Shown here piece by piece: positions 1 through 9,837 of a DNA stretch of 21,886 nucleotides. How positions within the stretch are numbered: the first letter of the stretch is position 1; each line of letters starts with the position of its first letter. This DNA is from Gp7-AA10 sp035636095 (lineage in GTDB: Bacteria; Acidobacteriota; Thermoanaerobaculia; Gp7-AA8). Position numbers and translations under genes: made by a program. The notes below the pieces were generated by a model that worked only from the letters and a program-made list of their open reading frames with translations, was not told the origin of the DNA and ran no database searches. The DNA is taken from contig DASPZU010000041.1 of NCBI GenBank assembly GCA_035636095.1, forward strand, positions 1-21,886, read 5' to 3'.

Positions 1-398
1 GAGCAACAAACTCACGCCTCGATGACATCGTGGACACCTCTTTCCACGGCATTCAAGCAGCCTCCCCTCAGGCTGCTCTTCCTCCGCTTAGGTGTCCACC
101 ATGTCTCCGGCCACCCGTCCACCATCTCCCCGGTACGTACACTCCTCCCGGCTTTCAGTTTCCGCCGCCACAGCCGTACACGCTAACCGTAAATCTTGGT
201 CATCTGCCGGACGCCACTTACCACGTATCGTGGTCCTTTGTCGGTGGTCCTCCGCAAACGTTCTCGTCAACATTCACGCTCTCCGGAGGGAACTTGCCCG
301 TTCCGGCCCCTCTTTTCTCACCAACGTTCACAGGTGCACTCGCGCTACTCCTTGCCAGCGTCGGTTTGGCCGTACTCCATCGAAGCACGGGCGCATAA
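1..398 (+). CDS. C-terminal part of a secreted or anchored protein with a hydrophobic tail (5' truncated)
   Basis: The frame is open from the left edge (first full codon at 3) to a TAA at 396-398, so this is probably the end of a longer gene. A GTG at 30 is the only start-like codon near the edge and has no clear ribosome-binding site. The last ~70 residues look like real protein: a beta-rich stretch (YTLTVNLGHLPDATYHVSW) followed by FSPTFTGALALLLASVGLAV, then His-Arg. That is a short Pro-containing linker, one membrane span and a basic end, resembling the IPTL/PEP-CTERM style of C-terminal sorting anchors. The first ~45 residues are Pro/Cys/His-rich and less convincing; a frameshift there is possible. 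The family is not recognised, and the partner sorting enzyme is not in the window. An 8-bp hairpin (AGCAGCCT at 56-63, AGGCTGCT at 70-77) lies inside. Confidence 0.45.
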   Translation, partial: ATNSRLDDIVDTSFHGIQAASPQAALPPLRCPPCLRPPVHHLPGTYTPPGFQFPPPQPYTLTVNLGHLPDATYHVSWSFVGGPPQTFSSTFTLSGGNLPVPAPLFSPTFTGALALLLASVGLAVLHRSTGA

Positions 399-519
399 CT
401 CGCTTGCGGCAGACGCGGTGCCGTTCGCTGGCCCGGCGCCTCCGCACCTCGTTTTTCTCCGAGAGCCTCGGTCAGCTATGGTAGCTCGTGAAGGCGCGCG
501 CCGCTGGGCGCTGGATCCG

Positions 520-1127
520 CTACGCCGGCGCGGGGCGGCCGATGAGCTGCTCGACGCCGGCAACAATCTGCTCGGCCGCCAGCGCGGCCAGAAGCAATCC
601 CATCACGCGCACGAGCACGTTCGATCCCGTCGAGCCGAGGACGCGGTGAATCGGCTGCGCCAGGAGAAGAGTGACCAGCGTGATCGCCAGGACGACCAGC
701 AGCACCGCGCCGGTGAGCGCCTGCTGCGCAATCGACTGGCGGTGATTATCGGTCAGCAGCACCACCGCCAGGATCGATCCGGGGTTTGCAATGACCGGCA
801 GCGCCAGAGGAAAGACGGCCACGTCGTGCCCCGGCTCAGCACCTCCGGCGGTCACCGTGCCAAACACCATCTGCAGACCGAAGAGGAAAAGGATGACGCC
901 TCCGGCCAACTGAAACGAGACCAGCCGGACGCCGATCCCCGACAACAGCAATTGTCCAGCGATCAGAAATCCGATCAGAACCAGCCCGCCGTAGATGACG
1001 GCGCGCCGCGCGATCCGGGCCTTTTCGTGGTGCGAAACGGCGGAGGTGATGGGAACGAAAATCGCGAGCGTGCCGATCGGATCGATGGTCACCAGCAGCA
1101 TCAGGAAGTCGCGAATGGCCTGTTGGA

Positions 1128-1131
<4 letters not shown>
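520..1131 (-). CDS. MarC/UPF0056-family integral membrane protein
   Basis: A 203-residue polytopic membrane protein with about six hydrophobic spans. The N-terminal FLMLLVTIDPIGTLAIFVP stretch is the conserved DPxG region of the MarC family, and the PLALPVIANPGSI segment near the middle is the second family signature. The exact substrate of this family is unsettled, so no transport reaction is assigned. A longer in-frame ORF reaches 1251, but its extra 40 residues are Arg/Gly/Ala-rich and lie opposite the carB coding sequence. The GTG at 1131-1129 gives the normal family length and start (VIQQAIRDF). It overlaps the carB TGA as GTGA, so translation is probably coupled to carB. The link to pyrimidine/arginine synthesis is positional only. 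Confidence 0.85.
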
Positions 1132-4331
<3,200 letters not shown>

Positions 4332-4352
4332 GCCGCGCAGATAATAACAGCC

Positions 4353-4415
4353 CTGAGCGCTGAGTCCTGAGTCCTGAGTGGGCGGGCTCAGGACTCAGGA
4401 CTCAGGACTCAGGAC
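4353..4415. repeat. Inverted array of a CTGAGTC heptamer
   Basis: The gap between carB and the 4416 gene is filled by tandem heptamers in opposite orientation. CTGAGTC-type units at 4353-4379 face GACTCAG-type units at 4387-4415. The core is a perfect 19-bp stem (4360-4378 with 4387-4405) around an 8-nt loop. Each right-arm unit contains AGGA. The AGGA at 4404-4407 sits 8 nt before the TTG start at 4416, so the array may supply the ribosome-binding site and can also hide it in the stem. Confidence 0.85.
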
Positions 4416-4907
4416 TTGAAAAGACTCGTCGAATGGGACCAAATCGAGCTTCGCATCAACGGCGAGAAGCTGAACGCCTTCGTCCAATCCTTCCGTGTCG
4501 AACCGATCGAGAAGCTCGAAATCCGGTTTGAAAACGGGCTGATCCGCGTGGGCGGGTCGGTGAAGAAATTCATCAGCGTTCCCTTTGAAGTTCAAATCAG
4601 CGAAATTGCCGCCAGCGGCCGGCAGGTGAGCATCCCGCTGCGCTCGGTTTCGGCATTCGGCGTGATCCCGATTCCGAAATTTCTCTTCGGGCTGATGCGC
4701 GACCGCCTTCCCCCCGAATTGGTACGCTACCAGGAGCCGGCCACGCTGGTGTTCTCGTTGGATCGTTTCTTGCCAAATTTTGTTGACGCCGAAATTCACC
4801 GAGTCTGGATCATCGACGGCGGCCTGGACGTGATTCTTGGCAAAGGCGGCGCAGACCTGCCTGCAGCCCCGGAGGAAAAAGATGGAGGAGACTCGAACCC
4901 CCGATGA
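4416..4907 (+). CDS. Conserved-looking hypothetical protein
   Basis: A 163-residue soluble protein without a signal peptide or membrane span. It begins at TTG 4416 directly after the heptamer array, with an AGGA 8 nt upstream. Alternating charged and hydrophobic residues suggest a beta-rich fold (for example KLEIRFENGLIRVGG and HRVWIIDGGLDVILG). The plan is loosely like lipid-binding LmeA/DUF2993-type proteins, but I cannot assign it. The opposite strand carries a competing ORF at 4395-4799. The plus strand is preferred because its product reads like a folded protein, and because its end overlaps the next gene by 26 bp with that gene's GGAGG ribosome-binding site inside it. The C-terminal ~15 residues are polar and probably disordered. 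Confidence 0.7.
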   Translation: MKRLVEWDQIELRINGEKLNAFVQSFRVEPIEKLEIRFENGLIRVGGSVKKFISVPFEVQISEIAASGRQVSIPLRSVSAFGVIPIPKFLFGLMRDRLPPELVRYQEPATLVFSLDRFLPNFVDAEIHRVWIIDGGLDVILGKGGADLPAAPEEKDGGDSNPR

Positions 4908-5394
4908 CCTCGAGCGAAGCGTCGCAGAAGAAGCCGGCCGCGGACCGGTGACGGAAGAGCGGGCGAAGCGCTTCTACGATCGCGTCCGATCGTCGATCCA
5001 GGATTTCATCGATAAGCAGCACGCCGTGATCGGCAGGTCCGCCGAGTTTCTCCTGCTCGTTCCCGATGTCTTCATCCTTTTGTGGCGTCTCACCACCGAC
5101 CGCCGAGTCGCCGGCAAGGACAAAATGCTCCTCGGCAGCGCGGTGGCGTATTTCATCCTCCCCTTCGACCTCATGCCCGAAGCGCTCCTGGGACCCATCG
5201 GCTACATGGACGATCTGATCTTCGGCGTCTACGTGCTGAAGAATATTCTCACCAACACCGACGTCGCCGTTTTGCGCGAGCACTGGAGCGGACGCCAGGA
5301 CGTCCTCGACATGATCCAGAGCGTGCTCAACGCCGCCGACTCGCTGGTGAGCGACAAGGTTTTGGGCCGGCTCAAGAAGATGGTGAAGAAGTGA
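4882..5394 (+). CDS. DUF1232 (YkvA-like) membrane protein
   Basis: A 170-residue protein. The C-terminal half holds the DUF1232 signature: a short hydrophobic segment with AYFILPFDLMPE, then GYMDDLIFGVYVLKN. The N-terminal ~45 residues are charged and probably helical, followed by a hydrophobic segment (AEFLLLVPDVFILLWRL). The function of the family is unknown. The frame is open from 4837, but ATG 4882 is chosen because GGAGG lies at 4871-4875, six bases upstream. It overlaps the previous gene by 26 bp, which implies co-translation. The TGA stop lies in a small palindrome shared with the convergent citrate synthase-like gene. Confidence 0.85.
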   Translation: MEETRTPDDLERSVAEEAGRGPVTEERAKRFYDRVRSSIQDFIDKQHAVIGRSAEFLLLVPDVFILLWRLTTDRRVAGKDKMLLGSAVAYFILPFDLMPEALLGPIGYMDDLIFGVYVLKNILTNTDVAVLREHWSGRQDVLDMIQSVLNAADSLVSDKVLGRLKKMVKK

Positions 5395-5406
5395 CGCGAA
5401 GCGTCA
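5392..5406. other. Palindrome holding the stop codons of two convergent genes
   Basis: TGACGC (5392-5397), GAA (5398-5400) and GCGTCA (5401-5406) form a perfect 6-bp stem with a 3-nt loop. The left end is the TGA of the DUF1232 gene, and the right end is the TGA of the minus-strand citrate synthase-like gene. No T-run follows on either strand, so it is not a convincing intrinsic terminator. Confidence 0.5.
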
Positions 5407-6567
5407 AGGTGACGGCTGAATCCCCACGTAGCGCGCACGCGGCCGGATGATCTCGTCGCGCGCGTACTGCTCGATGGCGTGACCGACCCATCCCATGGTG
5501 CGACCCAGCGCGAAGATGGCCAGCGCGGTTCCCGGACCGGTTTTCAGCGTCAGCGAAAGCGCGACCAGAGCGAAATCGATGGTGGCCTTCTCCCCCATCA
5601 ACTCCTCGGCCGCCTGCGCTGCCCGCAGCGCGAAGTGCAGCTCCTTCGACTTCGGAAAATGTTCGCCCAGCATCTGGATCAAAGCCATCGCGCGCGGGTC
5701 GCCGTTGGGATAGAGACGATTTCCGAAACCGTGAATCGGCTCGCCGCGCCGCAGGCGTTCAGCGAGCGCGGCCGGAAGATCGCGAGCGAACCGAAGCTCT
5801 TCCAACATTCTCTCGACGCGCGCCGTCATGCCGCCGTGCTTGTTTCCTTCGATGGCACTCAGGCCTCCGCTCACCACGGCGTACGGATTCGATCCGGCCG
5901 ACGCGACGCAGCGGGCGGCGAACGCCGAGACGTTCAATTCGTGATCGGCGCACAGAATCAGCGCCGCCCGGATCAGATCGCGCGCGGGACGAATTCGAGG
6001 GGCCCAACGTTTCTGCAGCGTTTCGTCGACGGTCGTCGCGAGCTCGGAAGTTTCGGCAGCCACGCTGGTGAGCAAATTCAAAATCCGCCAGCCGGTTTGC
6101 GCGACGGCGTGCGGGCGGAGGTCGTACGCCAGCGGATCGCGCGCCGCGACCATCGGCAAAATCGAAGCGGCGCGGTTGATGAAGGGCAATCCTTCCGAGG
6201 AGCGACCGGAGACGACATGCAGAGGAGTCAGAGCGAAGATTCCGCTCGCCATCGCTCCGGTCCAGATCAGCGAGGCGACGTCCTCGACGGAGTGCGTTCG
6301 CGCCAGGACCGCCACGTCCTGACCGCGATAGTAGAGATAATCGCCGGCGATGAGGGTGATCGCCGATTCCAGGACCGGGCCGCCCCAATGCAGCGCGCGC
6401 TCGCCCGCTTTCTCCGGCCTCCGGCGCTCGATGTCCTCCTCGGAATACAGTCTGCCGCGCGGATTGCCGGGATCGGGGAATGAGCGGATCAACCCGCGGC
6501 TGACGTAAGCGTATAGAGTCGCCAGAGTGATCCTCAGGCGAGCGGCAGCCTCCCCGGCGGTCAGCAT
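5404..6567 (-). CDS. Citrate synthase-family protein with N-terminal HTH domain, catalytic His missing
   Basis: A 387-residue protein. Residues 1-50 are a MerR/HTH_17-like DNA-binding domain (TAGEAAARLRI, TLYAYVSRGLI, then LYSEEDIERR). Residues ~60-385 are a citrate synthase fold with DHELNVSAF (208-216), GNKHGG (241-246) and IRPRARYVG near the end. Citrate synthase normally uses two His and one Asp. His244 and Asp331 are in place. The second His, in the usual GFGHRVY or GFGHPLY motif, is Asn283 here (GFGNRLY). HTH-fused citrate synthases are a known group; loss of this His suggests little or no synthase activity and a regulatory role, which is an inference. It is divergent from an ordinary citrate synthase across a 46-bp gap, so that gene and itself are the obvious targets. 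ATG 6567-6565 matches the HTH start. Confidence 0.88.
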   Translation of the reverse strand: MLTAGEAAARLRITLATLYAYVSRGLIRSFPDPGNPRGRLYSEEDIERRRPEKAGERALHWGGPVLESAITLIAGDYLYYRGQDVAVLARTHSVEDVASLIWTGAMASGIFALTPLHVVSGRSSEGLPFINRAASILPMVAARDPLAYDLRPHAVAQTGWRILNLLTSVAAETSELATTVDETLQKRWAPRIRPARDLIRAALILCADHELNVSAFAARCVASAGSNPYAVVSGGLSAIEGNKHGGMTARVERMLEELRFARDLPAALAERLRRGEPIHGFGNRLYPNGDPRAMALIQMLGEHFPKSKELHFALRAAQAAEELMGEKATIDFALVALSLTLKTGPGTALAIFALGRTMGWVGHAIEQYARDEIIRPRARYVGIQPSP

Positions 6568-6613
6568 ATATTGATTCTATCATCAACATTGACTGTATTG
6601 ATAACATGCTGCA
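6568..6613. promoter_or_regulatory. Divergent promoter/operator between the two citrate synthase-family genes
   Basis: This gap is strikingly AT-rich against the GC-rich genes around it. TATTGAT occurs at 6569-6575 and again at 6596-6602. TTGAT (6571-6575) pairs with ATCAA (6582-6586) as an inverted repeat with a 6-bp spacer. A possible plus-strand promoter is TTGATT (6571-6576), 17 bp, then TGTATT (6594-6599), which would start the message within a few bases of the ATG at 6614. No Shine-Dalgarno precedes that ATG, which fits a nearly leaderless message. Binding by the HTH protein is inferred. Confidence 0.55.
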
Positions 6614-7678
6614 ATGAGTCAAGGTTTAGAAGGCGTCGTGGCGGCCGAGACCGCTATCAGCATGGTCGACGGCGAGCGCGGAGAATTGATCATCCGCGGC
6701 TATCCGGTCGAGGAACTGGCTCCGAACGCCACTTTTGAGCAGACGGTCGAGATCCTCGGCGTCGCCGAATTTCTCAGCGCCGATCGAGAATTGGCGCCCA
6801 TCGCTTACGAAGTCCTCCGCGCCGCGGCGAAGCGCAACGACGATTCGATGGATGCTTTGCGGGCCGCCGCCGGGGTCGGCGGCGCTCCACTGACAACATT
6901 CCCAACGATTGTCGCAGCGTACTGGCGCATGCTCCACGATCGGGATCCCATCGCGCCGCGCACCGACCTCGGGCATGCTGCGAACTATCTCTACATGCTC
7001 GACGGGCAAGCGCCCGCGGTCGAGCGTGTGCGCGCGCTCGAGACCTACCTCAACACGGTCGTCGATCACGGCCTCAACGCGTCGACCTTCACCGCCCGCG
7101 TGATCACGTCGACCGGTTCCGATCTCGTCTCCGCGGTTGTGGGCGCTGTCGGCGCTCTCAAAGGTCCGCTGCATGGCGGAGCGCCTGGACCGGCGCTCGA
7201 CATGGTCTTCGAGATCGGCGATGCCTCGCGCGCCGAAGAAGTTCTGCGTCGAAAAATCGAGGCCGGCGAAAGGCTGATGGGCTTCGGACATCGCGTCTAC
7301 AAGGTGCGCGATCCGCGGGCGGACGTGCTTGCCGCGGCCTCCGAGCGCCTGCTCGGCAATACACCGTTGTATGCACTCGCCCGCGCGGTCGAGAAAACCG
7401 CCATTCGACTTCTCGAAGAGTACAAACCGGGGCGCCGTCTGCAGACCAACGTCGAGTTCTACACTGCCCTCCTCCTTCACGGCCTGGGCCTCGAAACACC
7501 CCTGTTCACGCCAACCTTTGCGATCAGCCGCGTGGCGGGCTGGATCGCGCACTGCCTGGAGCAAAAAAAGACCGGCCGCCTGATCCGGCCGCAATCGGTT
7601 TACGTGGGCCCACGGGGGCTCAAGTGGACGCCCCTCACCCTACCGCTCTCCCCGCAAGCGAGGAGAGGGAACTCGTGA
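6614..7678 (+). CDS. Citrate synthase (citrate/2-methylcitrate synthase family)
   Basis: It would condense acetyl-CoA (or propionyl-CoA) with oxaloacetate at the entry to the TCA or methylcitrate cycle. The N-terminus has the EGVVAAETAISMVDGERGEL region and RGYPVEEL. Catalytic motifs are GPLHGGAP with His187 and MGFGHRVYKVRDPRA with His226. The third position, usually Asp in NVDFY, is Glu281 (NVEFY); I recall a similar Glu in some CitA-type enzymes, so activity is plausible but substrate preference cannot be read. IRPQSVYVG marks the normal C-terminus. The final 15 residues (340-354, PLTLPLSPQARRGNS) are encoded by a palindromic repeat starting at 7631 and are not part of the fold. The start at 6614 is supported by family alignment; there is no Shine-Dalgarno. 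Divergent from the HTH-fused homologue. Confidence 0.92.
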   Translation: MSQGLEGVVAAETAISMVDGERGELIIRGYPVEELAPNATFEQTVEILGVAEFLSADRELAPIAYEVLRAAAKRNDDSMDALRAAAGVGGAPLTTFPTIVAAYWRMLHDRDPIAPRTDLGHAANYLYMLDGQAPAVERVRALETYLNTVVDHGLNASTFTARVITSTGSDLVSAVVGAVGALKGPLHGGAPGPALDMVFEIGDASRAEEVLRRKIEAGERLMGFGHRVYKVRDPRADVLAAASERLLGNTPLYALARAVEKTAIRLLEEYKPGRRLQTNVEFYTALLLHGLGLETPLFTPTFAISRVAGWIAHCLEQKKTGRLIRPQSVYVGPRGLKWTPLTLPLSPQARRGNS

Positions 7679-7714
7679 GGTCCCTCGCCCCGCTTAGCGG
7701 GACCGGGTGAGGGG
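7631..7714. repeat. Compound palindromic repeat forming the citrate synthase tail
   Basis: The outer arms CCCCTCACCC (7631-7640) and GGGTGAGGGG (7705-7714) are perfect inverted copies. Inside lie two smaller stems: CTCTCCCCGC against GCGAGGAGAG (one mismatch), and CCCCGC-TTA-GCGGG. The citrate synthase frame runs into the element and stops at 7678. It is related to the element at 17080-17137, sharing a CTCTCCCCGC stem and a C-rich CCCTCAC outer arm. There is no T-run, so terminator function is uncertain. Confidence 0.8.
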
Positions 7715-7761
7715 TGCAACCCCCGCCGCCGCCCCTCGTATCCACTGATTTGGAGGCAACC

Positions 7762-8013
7762 ATGTTGACCCTCATCACGATTGTCGGGTTGCTCTTCGTG
7801 GCCTTGCTCGCTACGGCCGCGCTCAAGCTCGCTTTCAAGCTGGTCCTGCTGCCGCTGAAACTCCTCTTTCTGCCGATCATCGCGATCGTTTTGCTCGTGA
7901 AGTTTGTAGTGTTATTCGCGCTGGGCGTCGCCTTGATCGCGATTTTGATCCCGGTCGCCGTTCTGTTCCTGATCTTCGTCGGTCCTTTCCTGCTCTTCGC
8001 GGCGCTCACGTAA
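7762..8013 (+). CDS. Small hydrophobic membrane protein
   Basis: An 83-residue protein, almost entirely hydrophobic, with Lys residues at regular intervals (LKLAFKLVLLPLKLLFLP). This suggests three or four short membrane segments. The frame is open from 7714 through the repeat, but ATG 7762 is preferred because GGAGG at 7752-7756 is five bases upstream. No family is recognised. The response regulator gene starts 9 bp after its stop, so the two are probably co-transcribed. Confidence 0.7.
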   Translation: MLTLITIVGLLFVALLATAALKLAFKLVLLPLKLLFLPIIAIVLLVKFVVLFALGVALIAILIPVAVLFLIFVGPFLLFAALT

Positions 8014-8022
8014 GATGGCCGG

Positions 8023-8382
8023 GTGCGGGCGTTGATCGTCGACGACGACGAGCCAATTCGGGTGATGTTGTCGGCGATCGTCCGTCAGCACGGTTTTGCG
8101 GTCGACACCGCGCGCGACGGCAGCGAGGCCATCGAAAAACTGAAACGCGGTTCCTATGAGGTCTTACTGCTCGACCTGATGATGCCGCGCGTCAACGGCT
8201 ACGATGTTCTTCGGCACATCCGCGAAAAGTCGCCCGACTTTCTGCGGCGAACAATCGTCGCAACCGCAGTTCCGGAGCGCGAGCTTCAGACGAAGCTGAC
8301 CGATCCGGTCTTCGCGGTCCATTCGAAGCCGTTCGATCTCCCTGCCTTGCTTGCCGACATTCAGCGCTGCGCGGCGTCATAA
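8023..8382 (+). CDS. Receiver-only response regulator
   Basis: A single CheY-like receiver domain of 119 residues. The acidic pocket is Asp7-Asp8-Asp9, the phospho-acceptor is Asp51 (LLLDLMMP), the switch Thr is Thr81 and the conserved Lys is Lys102 (SKPFD). There is no output domain, so it must act through protein contact or in a phosphorelay; no histidine kinase is in the window. The start is GTG 8023, which places IVDDDE at the normal position. It lies 9 bp after the small membrane protein and 7 bp before the transporter gene. Confidence 0.93.
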   Translation: MRALIVDDDEPIRVMLSAIVRQHGFAVDTARDGSEAIEKLKRGSYEVLLLDLMMPRVNGYDVLRHIREKSPDFLRRTIVATAVPERELQTKLTDPVFAVHSKPFDLPALLADIQRCAAS

Positions 8383-8389
8383 TGCGCTG

Positions 8390-9085
8390 ATGCCTCAGAC
8401 ACTGCACGTCGAGCGGCATTTCACGTCCAGCGCGATCGTGCGCGACATCGTCATCGGGATGGCGGACGGTCTCACGGTGCCGTTCGCGCTGGCAGCCGGA
8501 CTCTCCGGCGCGATCTCGCAGGCCGGCATCATCGTGACGGCCGGTCTCGCCGAAATCGCCGCCGGCTCGATCGCCATGGGTCTGGGCGGCTACCTGGCTG
8601 CCAAGAGCGACGCCGAGCATTACGCGGCCGAAGAGAAGCGGGAGCATCTGGAAGTGAAGCAGATGCCGCGCGAGGAGATGAAGGAAGTCGCCGACGTCTT
8701 CCGCGAATACGGCATCGCCGAGGAGCACATCAAGCCGGTGGTCGATGCGATGACGCAGAAGCCGAAGCAGTGGGTCGACTTCATGATGCGCTTCGAGCTC
8801 GGCCTGGAGCGCCCCGATCCCAGACGCGCGCGCACCAGCGCCGCCATGATCGCCACGGCGTACATCGTGGGCGGACTCATTCCGCTCGCACCCTACATGC
8901 TCTTGCACAACGCGCGGACGGCGCTCGTCTTTTCAGTTTCGGTGACGCTGGTCGCGCTCTTCGTCTTCGGCCTGATCAAAGGGCGCTACACCGGCGCGCG
9001 TCCACTCAAGAGCGCCTTGCAGACGACCATCACCGGCGGCCTGGCCGCGACGGCGGCGTTCCTGATCGCGAAAGCGATCACCTAA
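8390..9085 (+). CDS. VIT1/CCC1-family iron/manganese transporter
   Basis: A 231-residue membrane protein. RDIVIGMADGLTVPFALAAGLSG is the first membrane segment of the VIT/CCC1 family, followed by GLAEIAAGSIAMGLGGYLAAKS. A charged cytoplasmic stretch (EEKREHLEVKQMPREEMKEV) corresponds to the metal-binding region between spans 2 and 3, and three more spans fill the C-terminal half. Members move Fe2+ or Mn2+ out of the cytoplasm. The frame is open from 8351, but ATG 8390 gives the normal start and avoids overlapping the response regulator. The stop overlaps that of the convergent broken gene. Confidence 0.9.
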   Translation: MPQTLHVERHFTSSAIVRDIVIGMADGLTVPFALAAGLSGAISQAGIIVTAGLAEIAAGSIAMGLGGYLAAKSDAEHYAAEEKREHLEVKQMPREEMKEVADVFREYGIAEEHIKPVVDAMTQKPKQWVDFMMRFELGLERPDPRRARTSAAMIATAYIVGGLIPLAPYMLLHNARTALVFSVSVTLVALFVFGLIKGRYTGARPLKSALQTTITGGLAATAAFLIAKAIT

Positions 9086-9816
9086 GAATTCGGACTCGTC
9101 CCGAAGACGAAGATCGCGTCGCCGGTATCGTTGCGCACTTCGGAGGCATAGCCGTAGATCGGGCTGCCGGAGTTGAATTGCACCAGAACATCGGCCTGCG
9201 GCGCGATTCCGAACGTCGCGAAGATGTCGTTGAACTGCCGCGTCTCATGCGGCTGCAGCGTAAACCCCTGGGTTGCCAGCGACACGTTGTTTTTGTCGGC
9301 GATGCGCACGACGACATTGATGGTCTCGGCATTCGGATTCGCAGCACCGACGTTGACGCGATTTCCATTGATTCCTGAAACGCCGTAAAGGTACGCCTGC
9401 CGATTCAGCAATACCATCCCGAGGCCGGGAACATTCTGGCCGAACTGACCTGCCGGATTGCCGGCGTTTTAGATTCGCGCGCGCGCCTCGATCGAGAGGG
9501 AGGTGGTCAACACCAACTGGCCCGAGGCGTTGCTGAGTCCGAACGTGTTCAGCGTGATGTCGGGAAACGAGACCGTCGAAAACGCGCCGATCGTCAGCGA
9601 TGCCGTCATCGGTGAGCCGCCGGCGACGTAGAACGTGGCGGTCACGGTGGCCGCCGGTGTGTACGGATTGGCGATGAAGACATCCGTGCGCCATTGCGTG
9701 CCGCCCGCGCCGGGAAAGCGGCCGATGATCGGAAGGATGACAGTGGAGTCGCCGGTCCTGAGAGCCATCGCGGCCGGCGCGACGAGAAACACGAGCAGAA
9801 GAAAGATTCGACGCAT
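9082..9816 (-). pseudogene. Secreted beta-rich protein gene interrupted by one in-frame stop
   Basis: Two ORFs (9469-9816 and 9082-9417) lie in the same reading frame and are separated only by a TAA at 9471-9469. Read through, they give one ~244-residue protein. Residues 1-18 are a clear signal peptide (MRRIFLLLVFLVAPAAMA). The first half has WRTDVFIANPYTPAATVTATF and the second has NVGAANPNAETINVVVRIAD, i.e. two similar beta-sandwich-like modules. The coding character is continuous across the stop (ARARI, stop, NAGNPAGQFGQNVPGLG). A single substitution from a Tyr codon (TAC or TAT) would create it. GGGGGA precedes the ATG. It follows rfbB by 21 bp on the same strand. It may be a pseudogene, a strain-specific mutation, a sequencing error or readthrough. 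Confidence 0.75.
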
Positions 9817-9837
9817 GAGATCCCCCTTTTTCCTTAG

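Noticed and set aside
399..519. Terminator between the first ORF and marC
   Set aside because: A small CCGAG/CTCGG stem is present but the T-run is on the wrong side for either direction; nothing else was seen in this gap.
4395..4799. Minus-strand ORF (134 codons) over the hypothetical gene
   Set aside because: The plus-strand product looks like a folded protein and overlaps the DUF1232 gene in operon style; the minus product is polar and irregular.
5479..6483. Plus-strand ORF (334 codons) opposite the HTH citrate synthase
   Set aside because: The opposite strand encodes a recognisable two-domain protein; this product is Arg/Gln/His-rich shadow sequence.
6626..7594. Minus-strand ORF (322 codons) opposite citrate synthase
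   Set aside because: Shadow of the plus-strand gene, which carries all catalytic motifs.
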